Shown one piece after another: positions 6,080 to 13,685 of a stretch of 28,155 nt of DNA. The notes below the pieces were generated by a model that saw only the letters and a list, made by a program, of their open reading frames with translations, did no database searches and had not been told where the DNA came from. The DNA is from a virus, in IMG/VR virus record IMGVR_UViG_3300042542_005743, positions 1 through 28,155 of that record; one strand, 5' to 3'. Positions within the stretch are counted from its first letter, which is position 1. Every line of letters begins with the position of its first letter. A program made the position numbers and the translations under genes.

Positions 6080-7177
6080 ATGCTACACATTACTGGATTC
6101 GAAGATGACGTAGTTACTATGGAGAAGACGGTGGATTTGCTGTTGAACACCCACTTCACAACAACCATTAAAAAATATCAGATTCCGATGCTCAGTATCT
6201 CTGATCAGAAGATCCTTGCGGATATAAAGTCACGCAGTTGGGGGAACTATGAATACCCTCCGCTGACCCGCAAACAACAGATACTGGTACAGAAGATTGT
6301 GAGCAAATATCTACTCTTGCTCAAAGCTCTAAATTGGCCAGTAGAGGAGTTGATTCAGCCCATCTGGGCCAAACCTCCTAGACCAGAAGTGCCGTCGACC
6401 AGGAGCATAGAATATGATACTGAGAAAAATCAGTTTCAGATTCGGCAGCCCTATTCGAAGCCTGTTGTGAATTTCCTGTATGCAGTAAAGGATAGAGCGG
6501 ATTTTTTTCCAACTCTGGAATACGATAGAGAGTCTAATCATTGGACTCTGTCTCCTGGTGAACAGTCCGTCGCTTTGATGAAGCATCTAAACAAACGGTC
6601 AGATTATCATCTGGATGAATACACCATGAGTCTTCTGCGTGGGGCGCAGGTATACAAAGTGCCCACTGTGGTTTATCTAAACGGCGAATGGGTGTTTGAA
6701 AATATGACTAGCTCTTTGCAGGAACTATGTTCACAGCTAGTGCAAGCCGAAGATTCCCTGGTGGCCCAGGCATTTGGGTTGAGTTCACTGGGATTGACTT
6801 TTGGAAACTCAGCTAAATCCGTGTTGAGAACTTGGCTTGGTAATGATGAAATTCAGATACTGTTTGACCATGCTCCCAAATTGGACCTAACGCAGGTGGA
6901 TAGTTTGGCCAACCTGATCAAAGCAGTGGATCGCTGGCCAGTTGTTTCGATATCACACTGTTGGTCGGGTAAATATTTTCAGTTCTGCAAAACACTGGAA
7001 GCACAGGTTGGACATGACATAGTACACACGAAAAATATACAAAAGGTTCCTGAGAACCCCGCTTGGATATTGGTGAATCTCAGTAGTCAGTATAATTCCA
7101 TCGGAGAACATCACTTGAAATTATACGAACTAACCAATCAAAAAAAGCCCGTAAGACTAATACTAGTAAAAGACTAA
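6080..7177 (+). CDS. Conserved-looking phage protein of unknown function upstream of uvsW
   Basis: A 365-residue soluble protein, starting two bases after the cytochrome stop and ending nine bases before uvsW. Residues 40-90 (ISDQKILADIKSR, then LTRKQQILVQKIVSKYLLLL) resemble the helical lead-in of some phage helicases. The middle is rich in Trp/Tyr/Pro and the C-terminal half has Rossmann-like strands (VVSISHCWSG, PAWILVNLSS, VRLILVKD). No Walker motif is present. It could be a helicase partner, given its position; I do not recognise it. Confidence 0.75.
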   Translation: MLHITGFEDDVVTMEKTVDLLLNTHFTTTIKKYQIPMLSISDQKILADIKSRSWGNYEYPPLTRKQQILVQKIVSKYLLLLKALNWPVEELIQPIWAKPPRPEVPSTRSIEYDTEKNQFQIRQPYSKPVVNFLYAVKDRADFFPTLEYDRESNHWTLSPGEQSVALMKHLNKRSDYHLDEYTMSLLRGAQVYKVPTVVYLNGEWVFENMTSSLQELCSQLVQAEDSLVAQAFGLSSLGLTFGNSAKSVLRTWLGNDEIQILFDHAPKLDLTQVDSLANLIKAVDRWPVVSISHCWSGKYFQFCKTLEAQVGHDIVHTKNIQKVPENPAWILVNLSSQYNSIGEHHLKLYELTNQKKPVRLILVKD

Positions 7178-7186
7178 TCACAACAT

Positions 7187-8659
7187 ATGAAATGTATCAT
7201 AAAAATCAGCGATGAAGTGAATGTGAAGTTTGAGGGTCTGGAATTAGACATCAGAAAAAAACTCACTGCGCGGTTTAAAAAAGATATTCCACATGCCAGG
7301 TACTTGCCAGCGGTTCGCTTGGGACGATGGGATGGAAAAAAAGCGTTCTTCAATCTGGGAGGGACTAGCTATCTGAATCTGCTGGACCAGATTTTACCCA
7401 TGATTGAGCAAGCTGGTTATGATATTGAGCTTGATGATCAGCGTCAGTATCAAACTCACTTCGAGTTTGAACCAGTGGAAGCTGATTCATTTGCAAGTGC
7501 TGTTTGGCCTCAAGGACATCCAGCAGCAGGACAACCAATCACAATCAGGGAACATCAGCAAAAGGTTATTAACCAATTTTTAGGTAATCCACAGAGCTTG
7601 CAAGAGGTCGCCACAGGCGCAGGTAAGACACTGATCACAGCAGCTCTGAGTCAGAGATGTGAATCATACGGGCGTACAATTGTGATTGTGCCCAACAAGA
7701 GCCTGGTGGTGCAAACAGAAAGAGATTATCAGTTGTTGGGGCTGGATGTGGGAGTATGGTTTGGTGATCGAAAAGAATTTGGCCATGCTCACACAATCTG
7801 CACTTGGCAGAGCCTGAACAATCTGATGAAAAACGCTCGAAATCAGATTGGTGCTGAAGCATCCGGCTTAATGACCATACAGGATTTTATTCAGGGTGTT
7901 GTGGCAGTCATAGTGGACGAATGTCACCAAGCCAAAGCTGAGGCGTTAACTGAATTGCTCACAGGGCCACTGTCCAGGATTCCTATTCGTTGGGGACTCA
8001 CTGGGACCATTCCCAAAGACGAATATGAGTGGTTCAGCTTGCTAGTAGCAGTGGGTCCAGTGATCAGCCGGTTAGCCGCGGTGGAACTTCAGGAAAAGGG
8101 AATACTGAGTCAGTGCCATGTGAATATTCGACAACTAGTGGATCACGGTGAGTATCGTGATTACCAGAGCGAACTCAAGTATCTTGTGGATAATGCTGAT
8201 CGCATGGCACATATTTCCAAGATGATTGCTGACATAGCACAAAGCGGCAACACCCTGGTATTAGTGGACAGACTCAGTGCAGGCAATCACATTTGTGCCA
8301 CATTGCCTGATGCAGTGTTTATCAGCGGCAAAGACAAACTGAAAGATCGCAAAGCACAGTACGATCAGATGGCAGTCAGTGACAACAAAATCACAGTGGC
8401 TACATACGGTGTCGCAGCAGTAGGTATTGACATCCCACGGTTGTTTAATGTGGTGCTGATTGAACCCGGCAAGAGTTTTGTGCGAACCATCCAGAGTATT
8501 GGCAGAGGACTCAGAAAAGCTCAGGACAAAGACATGGTGCAGATCTGGGACATTACCAGCACAATGAAGTTCAGCAAGCGGCATCTAACCAAGCGTAAAT
8601 CCTTTTATTCTGAAGCTGAGTATCCGTTTACTATCGAAAAGGTGGACTGGCAACGATGA
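7187..8659 (+). CDS. uvsW: UvsW-type superfamily 2 DNA helicase
   Basis: A 490-residue helicase. The N-terminal domain has RLGRWDGKK near residue 44, matching the RYGNWDG region of T4 UvsW. SF2 motifs follow in order: ATGAGKT (142-148), IVIVPNKSL, DECH (244-247), LTGT (271-274), VATYGVAAVGIDIP and QSIGRGLRK (436-444). In T4, UvsW unwinds R-loops and branched recombination structures and helps shift replication from origin-dependent to recombination-dependent starts. Length is close to T4 UvsW (about 500). Its stop overlaps the next ATG (ATGA). Confidence 0.93.
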   Translation: MKCIIKISDEVNVKFEGLELDIRKKLTARFKKDIPHARYLPAVRLGRWDGKKAFFNLGGTSYLNLLDQILPMIEQAGYDIELDDQRQYQTHFEFEPVEADSFASAVWPQGHPAAGQPITIREHQQKVINQFLGNPQSLQEVATGAGKTLITAALSQRCESYGRTIVIVPNKSLVVQTERDYQLLGLDVGVWFGDRKEFGHAHTICTWQSLNNLMKNARNQIGAEASGLMTIQDFIQGVVAVIVDECHQAKAEALTELLTGPLSRIPIRWGLTGTIPKDEYEWFSLLVAVGPVISRLAAVELQEKGILSQCHVNIRQLVDHGEYRDYQSELKYLVDNADRMAHISKMIADIAQSGNTLVLVDRLSAGNHICATLPDAVFISGKDKLKDRKAQYDQMAVSDNKITVATYGVAAVGIDIPRLFNVVLIEPGKSFVRTIQSIGRGLRKAQDKDMVQIWDITSTMKFSKRHLTKRKSFYSEAEYPFTIEKVDWQR

Positions 8660-8904
8660 CTTGGAGCATAGTATCTGAAGAAGCTAAAAGAAAGAAGAAA
8701 ATTCTGCAATATGAACAAAAGCGACAGTGGCACAAGTGGTGGGCGTGGCATCCAGTTAGCATAAAGAAAACTGAGGACTATGAACAGTGGGTTTGGTTTG
8801 AACCAGTTTATAGAAGAGCAAATGACCATTTCCCTTGGAGAACCTTTTGTAAATATAGGTGGGAATACACCACTGACTTTGAATTACTAAAACAGATTTA
8901 CTGA
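8656..8904 (+). CDS. Trp-rich small protein, paralogue 1
   Basis: An 82-residue protein, translationally coupled to uvsW. After a lysine-rich start it reads WHKWWAWHPVSI, then WVWFEPVYRR, then W.YTTDFELLKQIY. The genes at 8914 and 9714 repeat this W..W.AW.PV...W.W.E.V.RR...W.Y...DFELL plan. Likely a compact beta domain; function unknown. Confidence 0.72.
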   Translation: MTWSIVSEEAKRKKKILQYEQKRQWHKWWAWHPVSIKKTEDYEQWVWFEPVYRRANDHFPWRTFCKYRWEYTTDFELLKQIY

Positions 8905-8913
8905 GATAACAAA

Positions 8914-9171
8914 ATGCGTTGGAACATAGAAACCAAAGAAGAGTATATTGCAAGACTGAGCAATTGGCACCGCTGGCTGGCTTGGCGTCCTGTCCGAATA
9001 GTGAACAGCGAAACCAAACGCACACAACGGGTGTGGCTGGAAACAGTTTGGCGACGAGGTAGTCTGGGCGAACCAGACAGAGACGGCGTCCAATGGTGGA
9101 GTTGGACTTATCTGTCAGACCCTGCTGATTTTGAACTACTAAAAATGATAGGAAACGAAAAGGAATTTTAG
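8914..9171 (+). CDS. Trp-rich small protein, paralogue 2
   Basis: An 85-residue relative of the preceding gene: WHRWLAWRPVRI, RVWLETVWRRG, then WTYLSDPADFELLKMI. Nine bases separate the two genes, consistent with tandem duplication and divergence. Function unknown. Confidence 0.72.
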   Translation: MRWNIETKEEYIARLSNWHRWLAWRPVRIVNSETKRTQRVWLETVWRRGSLGEPDRDGVQWWSWTYLSDPADFELLKMIGNEKEF

Positions 9172-9186
9172 TCTTACTAGAGTTTG

Positions 9187-9195
9187 TGTTATACT
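9187..9195 (+). promoter_or_regulatory. Extended -10 promoter
   Basis: TGTTATACT is an extended -10 (TGn plus TATACT) with no convincing -35. The RNA start near 9202 leaves only about seven bases before the ATG at 9209, and no ribosome site. Confidence 0.5.
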
Positions 9196-9208
9196 ATAAG
9201 AAACAATT

Positions 9209-9709
9209 ATGAGAATTCTTACTAACGAAAATCTCAGCTATGATATCAACGATCTACCCGACGAGGTAGATGATCTTAGATTCTGTGTGTTTGATAATAG
9301 CGATCCATCCGAGGCTGACTACTACTTTACTCCGCTGATTTTTCTGGAGAGTTTTGTTACTCCAGCACTGGTGCTCAAGATTGGTCAGCATCAGTTGACT
9401 ATGCCCTTGGATTGGCAGATGCTGATTGGGGAACCCGACCATGGTGATCTGGAAGTGGTGCCCTTAACCAGTATCAATGACCGAGGGTTTAAAGCCTTCA
9501 CATTCAATCCACTCAGCAGCTTTCGACCAGAATTCTCTCCAGTGGAAATTGTGGACGTGTTCACTGATAACCGTTGGTATTTTCCCAAGCTCAAGAACGG
9601 ACAGCTTTTGTGTGTGCCACTGACTCGTGGCGTAAAGCCTCCGTGTGTTTACTTTGTCAAAGACATCAGTCGTAATTGTGAAATTATCAGATACTCCAAG
9701 GCTTGGTGA
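9209..9709 (+). CDS. Conserved-looking phage protein, unknown function
   Basis: A 166-residue protein with an acidic start (INDLPDEVDDLRFCVFD) and a beta-rich body (TPALVLKIGQHQLTMPLDWQ, LEVVPLTSINDRGFKAF, NGQLLCVPL). It has its own short-leader promoter. It sits between Trp-rich family members 2 and 3, so the family is interrupted by it. I do not recognise a catalytic motif. Confidence 0.72.
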   Translation: MRILTNENLSYDINDLPDEVDDLRFCVFDNSDPSEADYYFTPLIFLESFVTPALVLKIGQHQLTMPLDWQMLIGEPDHGDLEVVPLTSINDRGFKAFTFNPLSSFRPEFSPVEIVDVFTDNRWYFPKLKNGQLLCVPLTRGVKPPCVYFVKDISRNCEIIRYSKAW

Positions 9710-9713
9710 TCGA

Positions 9714-9944
9714 ATGGGGTATACGAGATTCACAACCACTGGCTTTATACTGAATATAATAGATCAAAAAAATTCTCGTGAACCCTGGGTCAGATGGTTT
9801 TGTTGGTACCCCAAAAAAATCAACGGTCGATGGATTTTTTTGAAATTTGTTTACAGAAAGAAGCACTGGTTCAAAGCATTTGATCTTCGTGCATGTGAGT
9901 GGAAATATGCCGCTACTGCCTTTGACCTGTTGCGTGAGATCTAG
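9714..9944 (+). CDS. Trp-rich small protein, paralogue 3 (divergent)
   Basis: A 76-residue protein: WVRWFCWYPKKI, GRWIFLKFVYRKK, then CEWKYAATAFDLLREI, following the plan of the genes at 8656 and 8914. I took the ATG at 9714, four bases after the previous stop; upstream GTG/TTG starts would lie inside that gene. The -35 and much of the -10 of the next promoter fall in its last codons. Confidence 0.68.
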   Translation: MGYTRFTTTGFILNIIDQKNSREPWVRWFCWYPKKINGRWIFLKFVYRKKHWFKAFDLRACEWKYAATAFDLLREI

Positions 9945-9950
9945 TACAAT
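9922..9950 (+). promoter_or_regulatory. Strong sigma70-type promoter
   Basis: TTGACC at 9922-9927, 17 bases, TACAAT at 9945-9950. The start near 9957 gives a leader of about 39 bases with AAAGAGG at 9982-9988 as ribosome site for the gene at 9996. Confidence 0.78.
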
Positions 9951-9965
9951 GACAATATGTACTAG
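9941..9965. promoter_or_regulatory. Palindrome over the -10 and start site, candidate operator
   Basis: CTAGTACA (9941-9948) and TGTACTAG (9958-9965) are perfect inverted repeats with a nine-base spacer. The left arm covers the -10 box and the right arm lies at the predicted RNA start, so a dimeric repressor bound here would block the promoter. Because the left arm is not transcribed, an RNA hairpin is less likely for RNAs starting here. Confidence 0.5.
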
Positions 9966-9995
9966 ATATATTTAATCTTATAAAGAGGTATACCA

Positions 9996-10457
9996 ATGAG
10001 CAAGCTGGATCTAAACACTGAGTTAGCAGCACTGGATCACAAAGAAAGAAAATTTTATCAGAGCCTGGATGATCAGGAACGCAAGAAATTCAGTACCTAC
10101 CTAATGCTGAGGTACTCTGCCAGTGTAAGCGGGCATCCAGATCTTCAAGCATACTATCTGATGGCCACTAACGAAAACGTTAACAAACATTTCTTTGATC
10201 TTAGCAAACACCCTGAGTTACAGTGGTTATCCTGTACCACAGTGAGTCCTGGTATGGGCACACAACGACATTATTGGCACAATACTAAAAAAGATAGCAA
10301 GAATACCGATGCCTACCAGAAAAAACTCACAAAGATGGTTCGAGAAAAGAAACCCAACCTCAGCGACGAAGAGATTGATCTCTGGATCCTGATTAATGGA
10401 ATCCCAGCCATAGAGCAATGGATCCTGGATCACGGAGATGAGCTGCCCAAAGCATAA
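9996..10457 (+). CDS. Conserved phage replication-type protein, possibly small clamp-loader subunit
   Basis: A 153-residue protein with KERKFYQSL, KKFSTYLMLRYSASVSG, LQAYYLMATNENVNKHFFDLS and LQWLSCTTVSPGMG. The helical pattern and size could fit the small clamp-loader subunit (T4 gp62), which joins gp44 to load the sliding clamp, but similarity to T4 itself is not visible. It has a strong promoter with a candidate operator and a good ribosome site, so it begins a regulated unit that continues to 11885. Confidence 0.45.
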   Translation: MSKLDLNTELAALDHKERKFYQSLDDQERKKFSTYLMLRYSASVSGHPDLQAYYLMATNENVNKHFFDLSKHPELQWLSCTTVSPGMGTQRHYWHNTKKDSKNTDAYQKKLTKMVREKKPNLSDEEIDLWILINGIPAIEQWILDHGDELPKA

Positions 10458-10460
10458 AGT

Positions 10461-11132
10461 ATGGCATACCTTTGTGAACATTGCAGTAAACATTTTGCTC
10501 GAGAAAGCACACTCACATCACATTTGTGTGAACCCAAACGACGCTGGCAGGACAGAAACACAGTAAGCGTGCAACTGGCTTTGGAAGTCTATCGTCGGTT
10601 CTATCAGCATTGCCAACCCAGTCACAAACTCAAAACCTGGGAACAGTTTGCTAACAGCAACTATTATTCAGCATTTGTGAGGTTTTCACAATATATGTTG
10701 GACGTTAAATGTGTGAACACCGGTGGTTTTATAAATTATGTGATACAAAAAAACATCAAGCTGGATCAATGGGCCAGTGATCGTGTATACACAGATTTTT
10801 TGATACATTGGACTCGCAACGAAGATGCCTGGGATGCTGTGAAACGCAGTATTGAAACTGCATCAGACTGGGCAAATGAAGCAAATAGTCATCCGGCTCA
10901 TTATTTCCTTTATGCCAATCACAGTCGTATTATGGCAGATCTGGATCGCGGCAGAGTCACTGCTTGGTTTGTTCTGGGTACACAATCAGGGCAAACCTGG
11001 TTAACAGCATTGAAACCAGAGCAACTGGACTTGATCTATCGCTGGATAGACCCAGAATATTGGGGCAAAAAACTTTTACAGAATTCGGCTACTGCAGAAA
11101 TACAAAACACACTGGAACAGGCGGGTTTTTAA
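10461..11132 (+). CDS. Zinc-finger phage protein
   Basis: A 223-residue protein. Residues 5-23 form a C2HC-like finger: CEHC, then FARESTLTSHLC. Next comes a basic stretch (EPKRRWQDR), then a helical body with QLALEVYRRFYQHCQ, YYSAFVRFSQYML and a C-terminal W-rich part (DPEYWGKKL). The finger suggests binding to DNA or to a replication partner. Placement among replication genes supports a DNA-related role; exact function unknown. Confidence 0.75.
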   Translation: MAYLCEHCSKHFARESTLTSHLCEPKRRWQDRNTVSVQLALEVYRRFYQHCQPSHKLKTWEQFANSNYYSAFVRFSQYMLDVKCVNTGGFINYVIQKNIKLDQWASDRVYTDFLIHWTRNEDAWDAVKRSIETASDWANEANSHPAHYFLYANHSRIMADLDRGRVTAWFVLGTQSGQTWLTALKPEQLDLIYRWIDPEYWGKKLLQNSATAEIQNTLEQAGF

Positions 11133-11317
11133 TGAGCGACATCACACCCAAACCCATTGGGTTGCTGTATACAAAAAAGGATCCAATCACGCATTTGAGT
11201 CGTCGTGATCTGGATCAGATGAATCGGTTGGCTCAAACTGATTTGGGTATGAGAGATCTTTTACTAAAATGTCACATGTACTATATACTGAAGACTGATG
11301 CAAAAGAAATTTACTAG
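11132..11317 (+). CDS. Small hypothetical protein
   Basis: A 61-residue protein starting at an ATG that overlaps the previous stop (TAATG) and ending inside the next gene (20-base overlap). It has one likely helical stretch (SRRDLDQMNRLAQTDLGMRD). No family recognised. Coupled position on both sides is the main support. Confidence 0.6.
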   Translation: MSDITPKPIGLLYTKKDPITHLSRRDLDQMNRLAQTDLGMRDLLLKCHMYYILKTDAKEIY

Positions 11318-11885
11318 CGACATTGATATGGATTTTGCCAATAGGGATCAAGCTCTGGCTCTGATTCAGCATGTTCCAGCCAGCCAGTGGCGAGATGGAC
11401 AGTTGGTTAAACACAACACTGGGGTGTATGTTACAGAAGCTCCAGTGGATTCAGTACTGGGCATTTGCGGATTAGATTATGAAACCGCAGAAGATCTGGG
11501 TTATGTAAAGCTGGATTTTCTAAACGTCAGCGTGTATCAGCAGGTGAAAAATCCTCAACATCTTCAGCAGTTGCTGAATACCGCACCTGACTGGAAAAAG
11601 CTAGAAGATCATGATTTTTTCACCCAGGTTGTACACATCGGCAATCACTGGGATCTGTATCGTAAACTCAAAGAGCCACTGGATTCAATAGCTCGAATGT
11701 CGATGTTTTTAGCACTGATCAGACCTGCCAAGAGGCATCTGGCCAACAGCAAATGGTCTGAAATCTCAAAAACTATTTGGGACAAGCCCACCGATGGTAG
11801 CTATGCGTATAAACGTAGCCATGCCACAAGTTACGCACATCTTGTAGTAGTGCATATGAATCTACTGATTGAACAAGGTCAGTGA
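11298..11885 (+). CDS. Miniature DnaE-like (DNA polymerase III alpha-like) protein
   Basis: A 195-residue protein whose motifs follow the order of the bacterial PolIII alpha catalytic core in compressed form: DIDMDFANRD (D8, D10) for the PD(F/I)DVDF motif; KHNTGVYV (38-45) for the KHAGGVVI segment; YVKLDFLN (D73) for VKFDFLG, which bears the third catalytic Asp; FFTQV near 107; ALIRPAKRHL (139-148) for the LFRPGPL segment; and YAYKRSHATSYA (169-180) for YGFNKSHSAAYA. Full DnaE is over 1,100 residues, so PHP, fingers, OB and beta-binding parts are missing. A working polymerase is uncertain; a relic adapted to another task is equally possible. It overlaps a minus-strand gene tail to tail by seven bases. 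Confidence 0.7.
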   Translation: MQKKFTSDIDMDFANRDQALALIQHVPASQWRDGQLVKHNTGVYVTEAPVDSVLGICGLDYETAEDLGYVKLDFLNVSVYQQVKNPQHLQQLLNTAPDWKKLEDHDFFTQVVHIGNHWDLYRKLKEPLDSIARMSMFLALIRPAKRHLANSKWSEISKTIWDKPTDGSYAYKRSHATSYAHLVVVHMNLLIEQGQ

Positions 11886-12256
11886 TTGGGTTTTCTAATC
11901 AGTGTAATGCTACGTCTTTTGGTTTTTCTTTGAGCTAGTTCTGCTAAACTCACGGCTGGGCCGTGCATTAAAACCACATCCTTGGTGTTGAAAATCCTCA
12001 AGCATGACTTGTAAACTTCCCATTCATGCTTGAGGAAAATATTAATAGGTATAGTTCTGTTGGATTCCCACCACCATTGCTCGCCCAGTTCCAAAAACTG
12101 ATGGCGAGCATCAGTGTCTTTGATGGAATTCAAATCATAGAAATTTGTCACAAAAGCATCGCGGTTTTGTATGATACCGATGTACTCCTCGTTACCATAA
12201 CTGATCACGCTGATAAATGGATATTTCTCTGTTAAACGCTGAAAGATATTACTCAT
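11879..12256 (-). CDS. Conserved-looking phage protein on the minus strand
   Basis: A 125-residue protein and the only convincing minus-strand gene here. It begins SNIFQRLTEKYPFISVISYGNEEYIGI, split by the pattern EEY.GI.QN, then LELGEQWWWESNR, IPINIFLKHEW, VVLMHGPAVSLAELAQ and a basic end (KRRSITLIRK). Function unknown. I chose the ATG at 12256; a GTG at 12286 is in frame and lies close behind a minus-strand TATAAATA. It ends inside the 3' end of the mini-DnaE gene. Confidence 0.78.
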   Translation of the reverse strand: MSNIFQRLTEKYPFISVISYGNEEYIGIIQNRDAFVTNFYDLNSIKDTDARHQFLELGEQWWWESNRTIPINIFLKHEWEVYKSCLRIFNTKDVVLMHGPAVSLAELAQRKTKRRSITLIRKPNH

Positions 12257-12262
12257 GCTTTG

Positions 12263-12270
12263 GATAAATA
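12263..12270 (+). promoter_or_regulatory. Late promoter, leaderless start
   Basis: GATAAATA ends seven bases before the ATG at 12277, with no ribosome site. It lies just upstream of the minus-strand gene's ATG. Confidence 0.65.
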
Positions 12271-12276
12271 AGTGGT

Positions 12277-12798
12277 ATGCAAACACTCAGGTTATATTTA
12301 TATGATCAAATTCTATCTCTGCAAATATCTCCTGACCAGACATTGATATTGGAGGACAGGACTGTGTTTACAAAGCCCATTGTGATCTACAAAGGTATTA
12401 ACAATCGCCTAAAAATACTGGTAAAAAATGCTGACCAGAAGGCAGTGAATATCACTGGTTTAACATTTTATGCTGAACTAGTGCGCACTCCCCAGCGGGA
12501 TTTCGTAAGCAGCTTTAACATCACCAACGTGACTCCTGCCAACGGGGTGGCAGAACTAGAAATTCCAGCCAGTGTGATAAACCCAGTACCAGTGGGATAT
12601 TATCATTTGCTTGTTAAATACAACAACGGAACTGATGACGTCATGGCCTATGCTGACGATAATTATAGTGTAGCCATTCCAGTGGAGTTAAAATTGGGCT
12701 ATCGAGTCAGCGGTGACGAATATGAACTGGGTGAAAATCTCGACATGGGTAGCGTGCCTGAACTGGTGGACGAGATCAGAGATTTAGGAGCATTATAA
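12277..12798 (+). CDS. Virion-type protein with Ig-like/baseplate beta domain
   Basis: A 173-residue protein that opens the tail-fibre block. Residues 30-140 look like a beta sandwich: NNRLKILVKNADQKAVNITG, split by polar turns, then FYAELVRT, GVAELEIPASV and GYYHLLVKYNNG. This resembles the N-terminal domains of phage baseplate upper and fibre proteins. The acidic C-terminus (EYELGENLDMG, VDEIRDLG) may bind a partner. A late promoter drives it; the next gene follows one base after its stop. Confidence 0.6.
   Translation: MQTLRLYLYDQILSLQISPDQTLILEDRTVFTKPIVIYKGINNRLKILVKNADQKAVNITGLTFYAELVRTPQRDFVSSFNITNVTPANGVAELEIPASVINPVPVGYYHLLVKYNNGTDDVMAYADDNYSVAIPVELKLGYRVSGDEYELGENLDMGSVPELVDEIRDLGAL
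12295..12302 (-). promoter_or_regulatory. Minus-strand T4-type late promoter
   Basis: The + strand reads TATTTATA, which is an exact TATAAATA on the minus strand. RNA would start near 12288, just before the GTG at 12286 or about 32 bases before the ATG at 12256. It lies inside the coding start of the + strand gene at 12277. Confidence 0.4.
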
Positions 12799-12799
12799 T

Positions 12800-13102
12800 A
12801 TGGCAAAACGTTTACAATTAAGGGGTGGAACAGCAGCACAAAATAATGCTTTCACAGGTGCAGCCAGAGAACTCACTGTGGATACAAGCAATTGGATGCT
12901 GAGAATACACGACGGCACCACAGCGGGCGGAAACCTAGTATCCAACCGTGTAGCAGTGCCTGCAACATCCAAAGGCACAGCAACTGACAGAGTGGGATTT
13001 TGGGCGGCCAATTCTCAGTACTTTTATTATTGCATTGCTTCTTATACCAATGGCGTTAATGATATCTGGAAGAGAGTAGCGTTTGATTCAGCCACTTGGT
13101 AG
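12800..13102 (+). CDS. Short tail-fibre-type protein
   Basis: A 100-residue protein. Its start, KRLQLRGGTAAQN followed by ELTVDTSNWMLRIHDGT, is the short repeat-like module (R.GT..., EL..DT....I.DG) seen at the front of phage fibre proteins, and it recurs in the genes at 13686, 14599 and 25309. The end is a small Tyr/Trp-rich domain. Ribosome site AGGAG sits in the end of the previous gene. Confidence 0.65.
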   Translation: MAKRLQLRGGTAAQNNAFTGAARELTVDTSNWMLRIHDGTTAGGNLVSNRVAVPATSKGTATDRVGFWAANSQYFYYCIASYTNGVNDIWKRVAFDSATW

Positions 13103-13109
13103 AAGTTTG

Positions 13110-13117
13110 GATAAATA
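13110..13117 (+). promoter_or_regulatory. Late promoter, leaderless start
   Basis: GATAAATA ends six bases before the ATG at 13123. No ribosome site lies between them. This also decides the start of the next gene. Confidence 0.65.
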
Positions 13118-13122
13118 AACAC

Positions 13123-13653
13123 ATGCGATTCAAAGATTTTGAAATAGTTATACACGGTGACTTTGAGTCTGGTGACGACGAGCTGGATCTGCGCAGTGCT
13201 ATCGCTAAAAAGCTGGGCGGTCTCAGCGCAAAAACATCAGATGCTGAAGCTGAAACTGTGCAGAAAATAGAAGATGGTGACGCTCGCTGGGCACCACCAT
13301 TGCAGCAGCATCTGGATGTGGTTAAACAAAGTCTGGAAAACACCGAAAATGTCAAAGAAAACAGCACACAAATCCTGGATCTGCATGCAGCACGGCAGCA
13401 TTATGAAAAATATCATGAAAGTCAATCACGTAAAGAATCAGCTATTTTAGAACAACGAAAGTCAATAACGGAACAGATATCATTCTGTGGTCAGTGTGGA
13501 CATTTAGTACTGGGAAAAGCAATCACTGAAGGATTAGATCGAGGAAAAATACAGAGACTTTGTGAAAAATGGGCAGTGATTGCAAAAAAATACACTGGTG
13601 GTATAACGCCTTGTGCGTTAGGAAAATGTCAGCCCTGGAATCATAATCAGTAA
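13123..13653 (+). CDS. Hypothetical late protein with cysteine-rich C-terminus
   Basis: A 176-residue protein. The start at 13123 is chosen because the late promoter begins RNA there; a GTG at 13096 lies upstream of the promoter. Residues 1-125 are charged and helical (SLENTENVKENSTQILDLHAA, split around turns). The C-terminus carries FCGQCGH, then LCEKW and CALGKC, a possible zinc site. No family recognised; placement suggests a late virion-related role. Confidence 0.62.
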   Translation: MRFKDFEIVIHGDFESGDDELDLRSAIAKKLGGLSAKTSDAEAETVQKIEDGDARWAPPLQQHLDVVKQSLENTENVKENSTQILDLHAARQHYEKYHESQSRKESAILEQRKSITEQISFCGQCGHLVLGKAITEGLDRGKIQRLCEKWAVIAKKYTGGITPCALGKCQPWNHNQ

Positions 13654-13660
13654 ACATTGC

Positions 13661-13668
13661 ACTAAATA
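13661..13668 (+). promoter_or_regulatory. Late promoter
   Basis: ACTAAATA, with AGGGAA at 13675-13680 as a ribosome site before the ATG at 13686. The leader would be only about 11 bases. Confidence 0.55.
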
Positions 13669-13685
13669 CTGGTTAGGGAAACACC

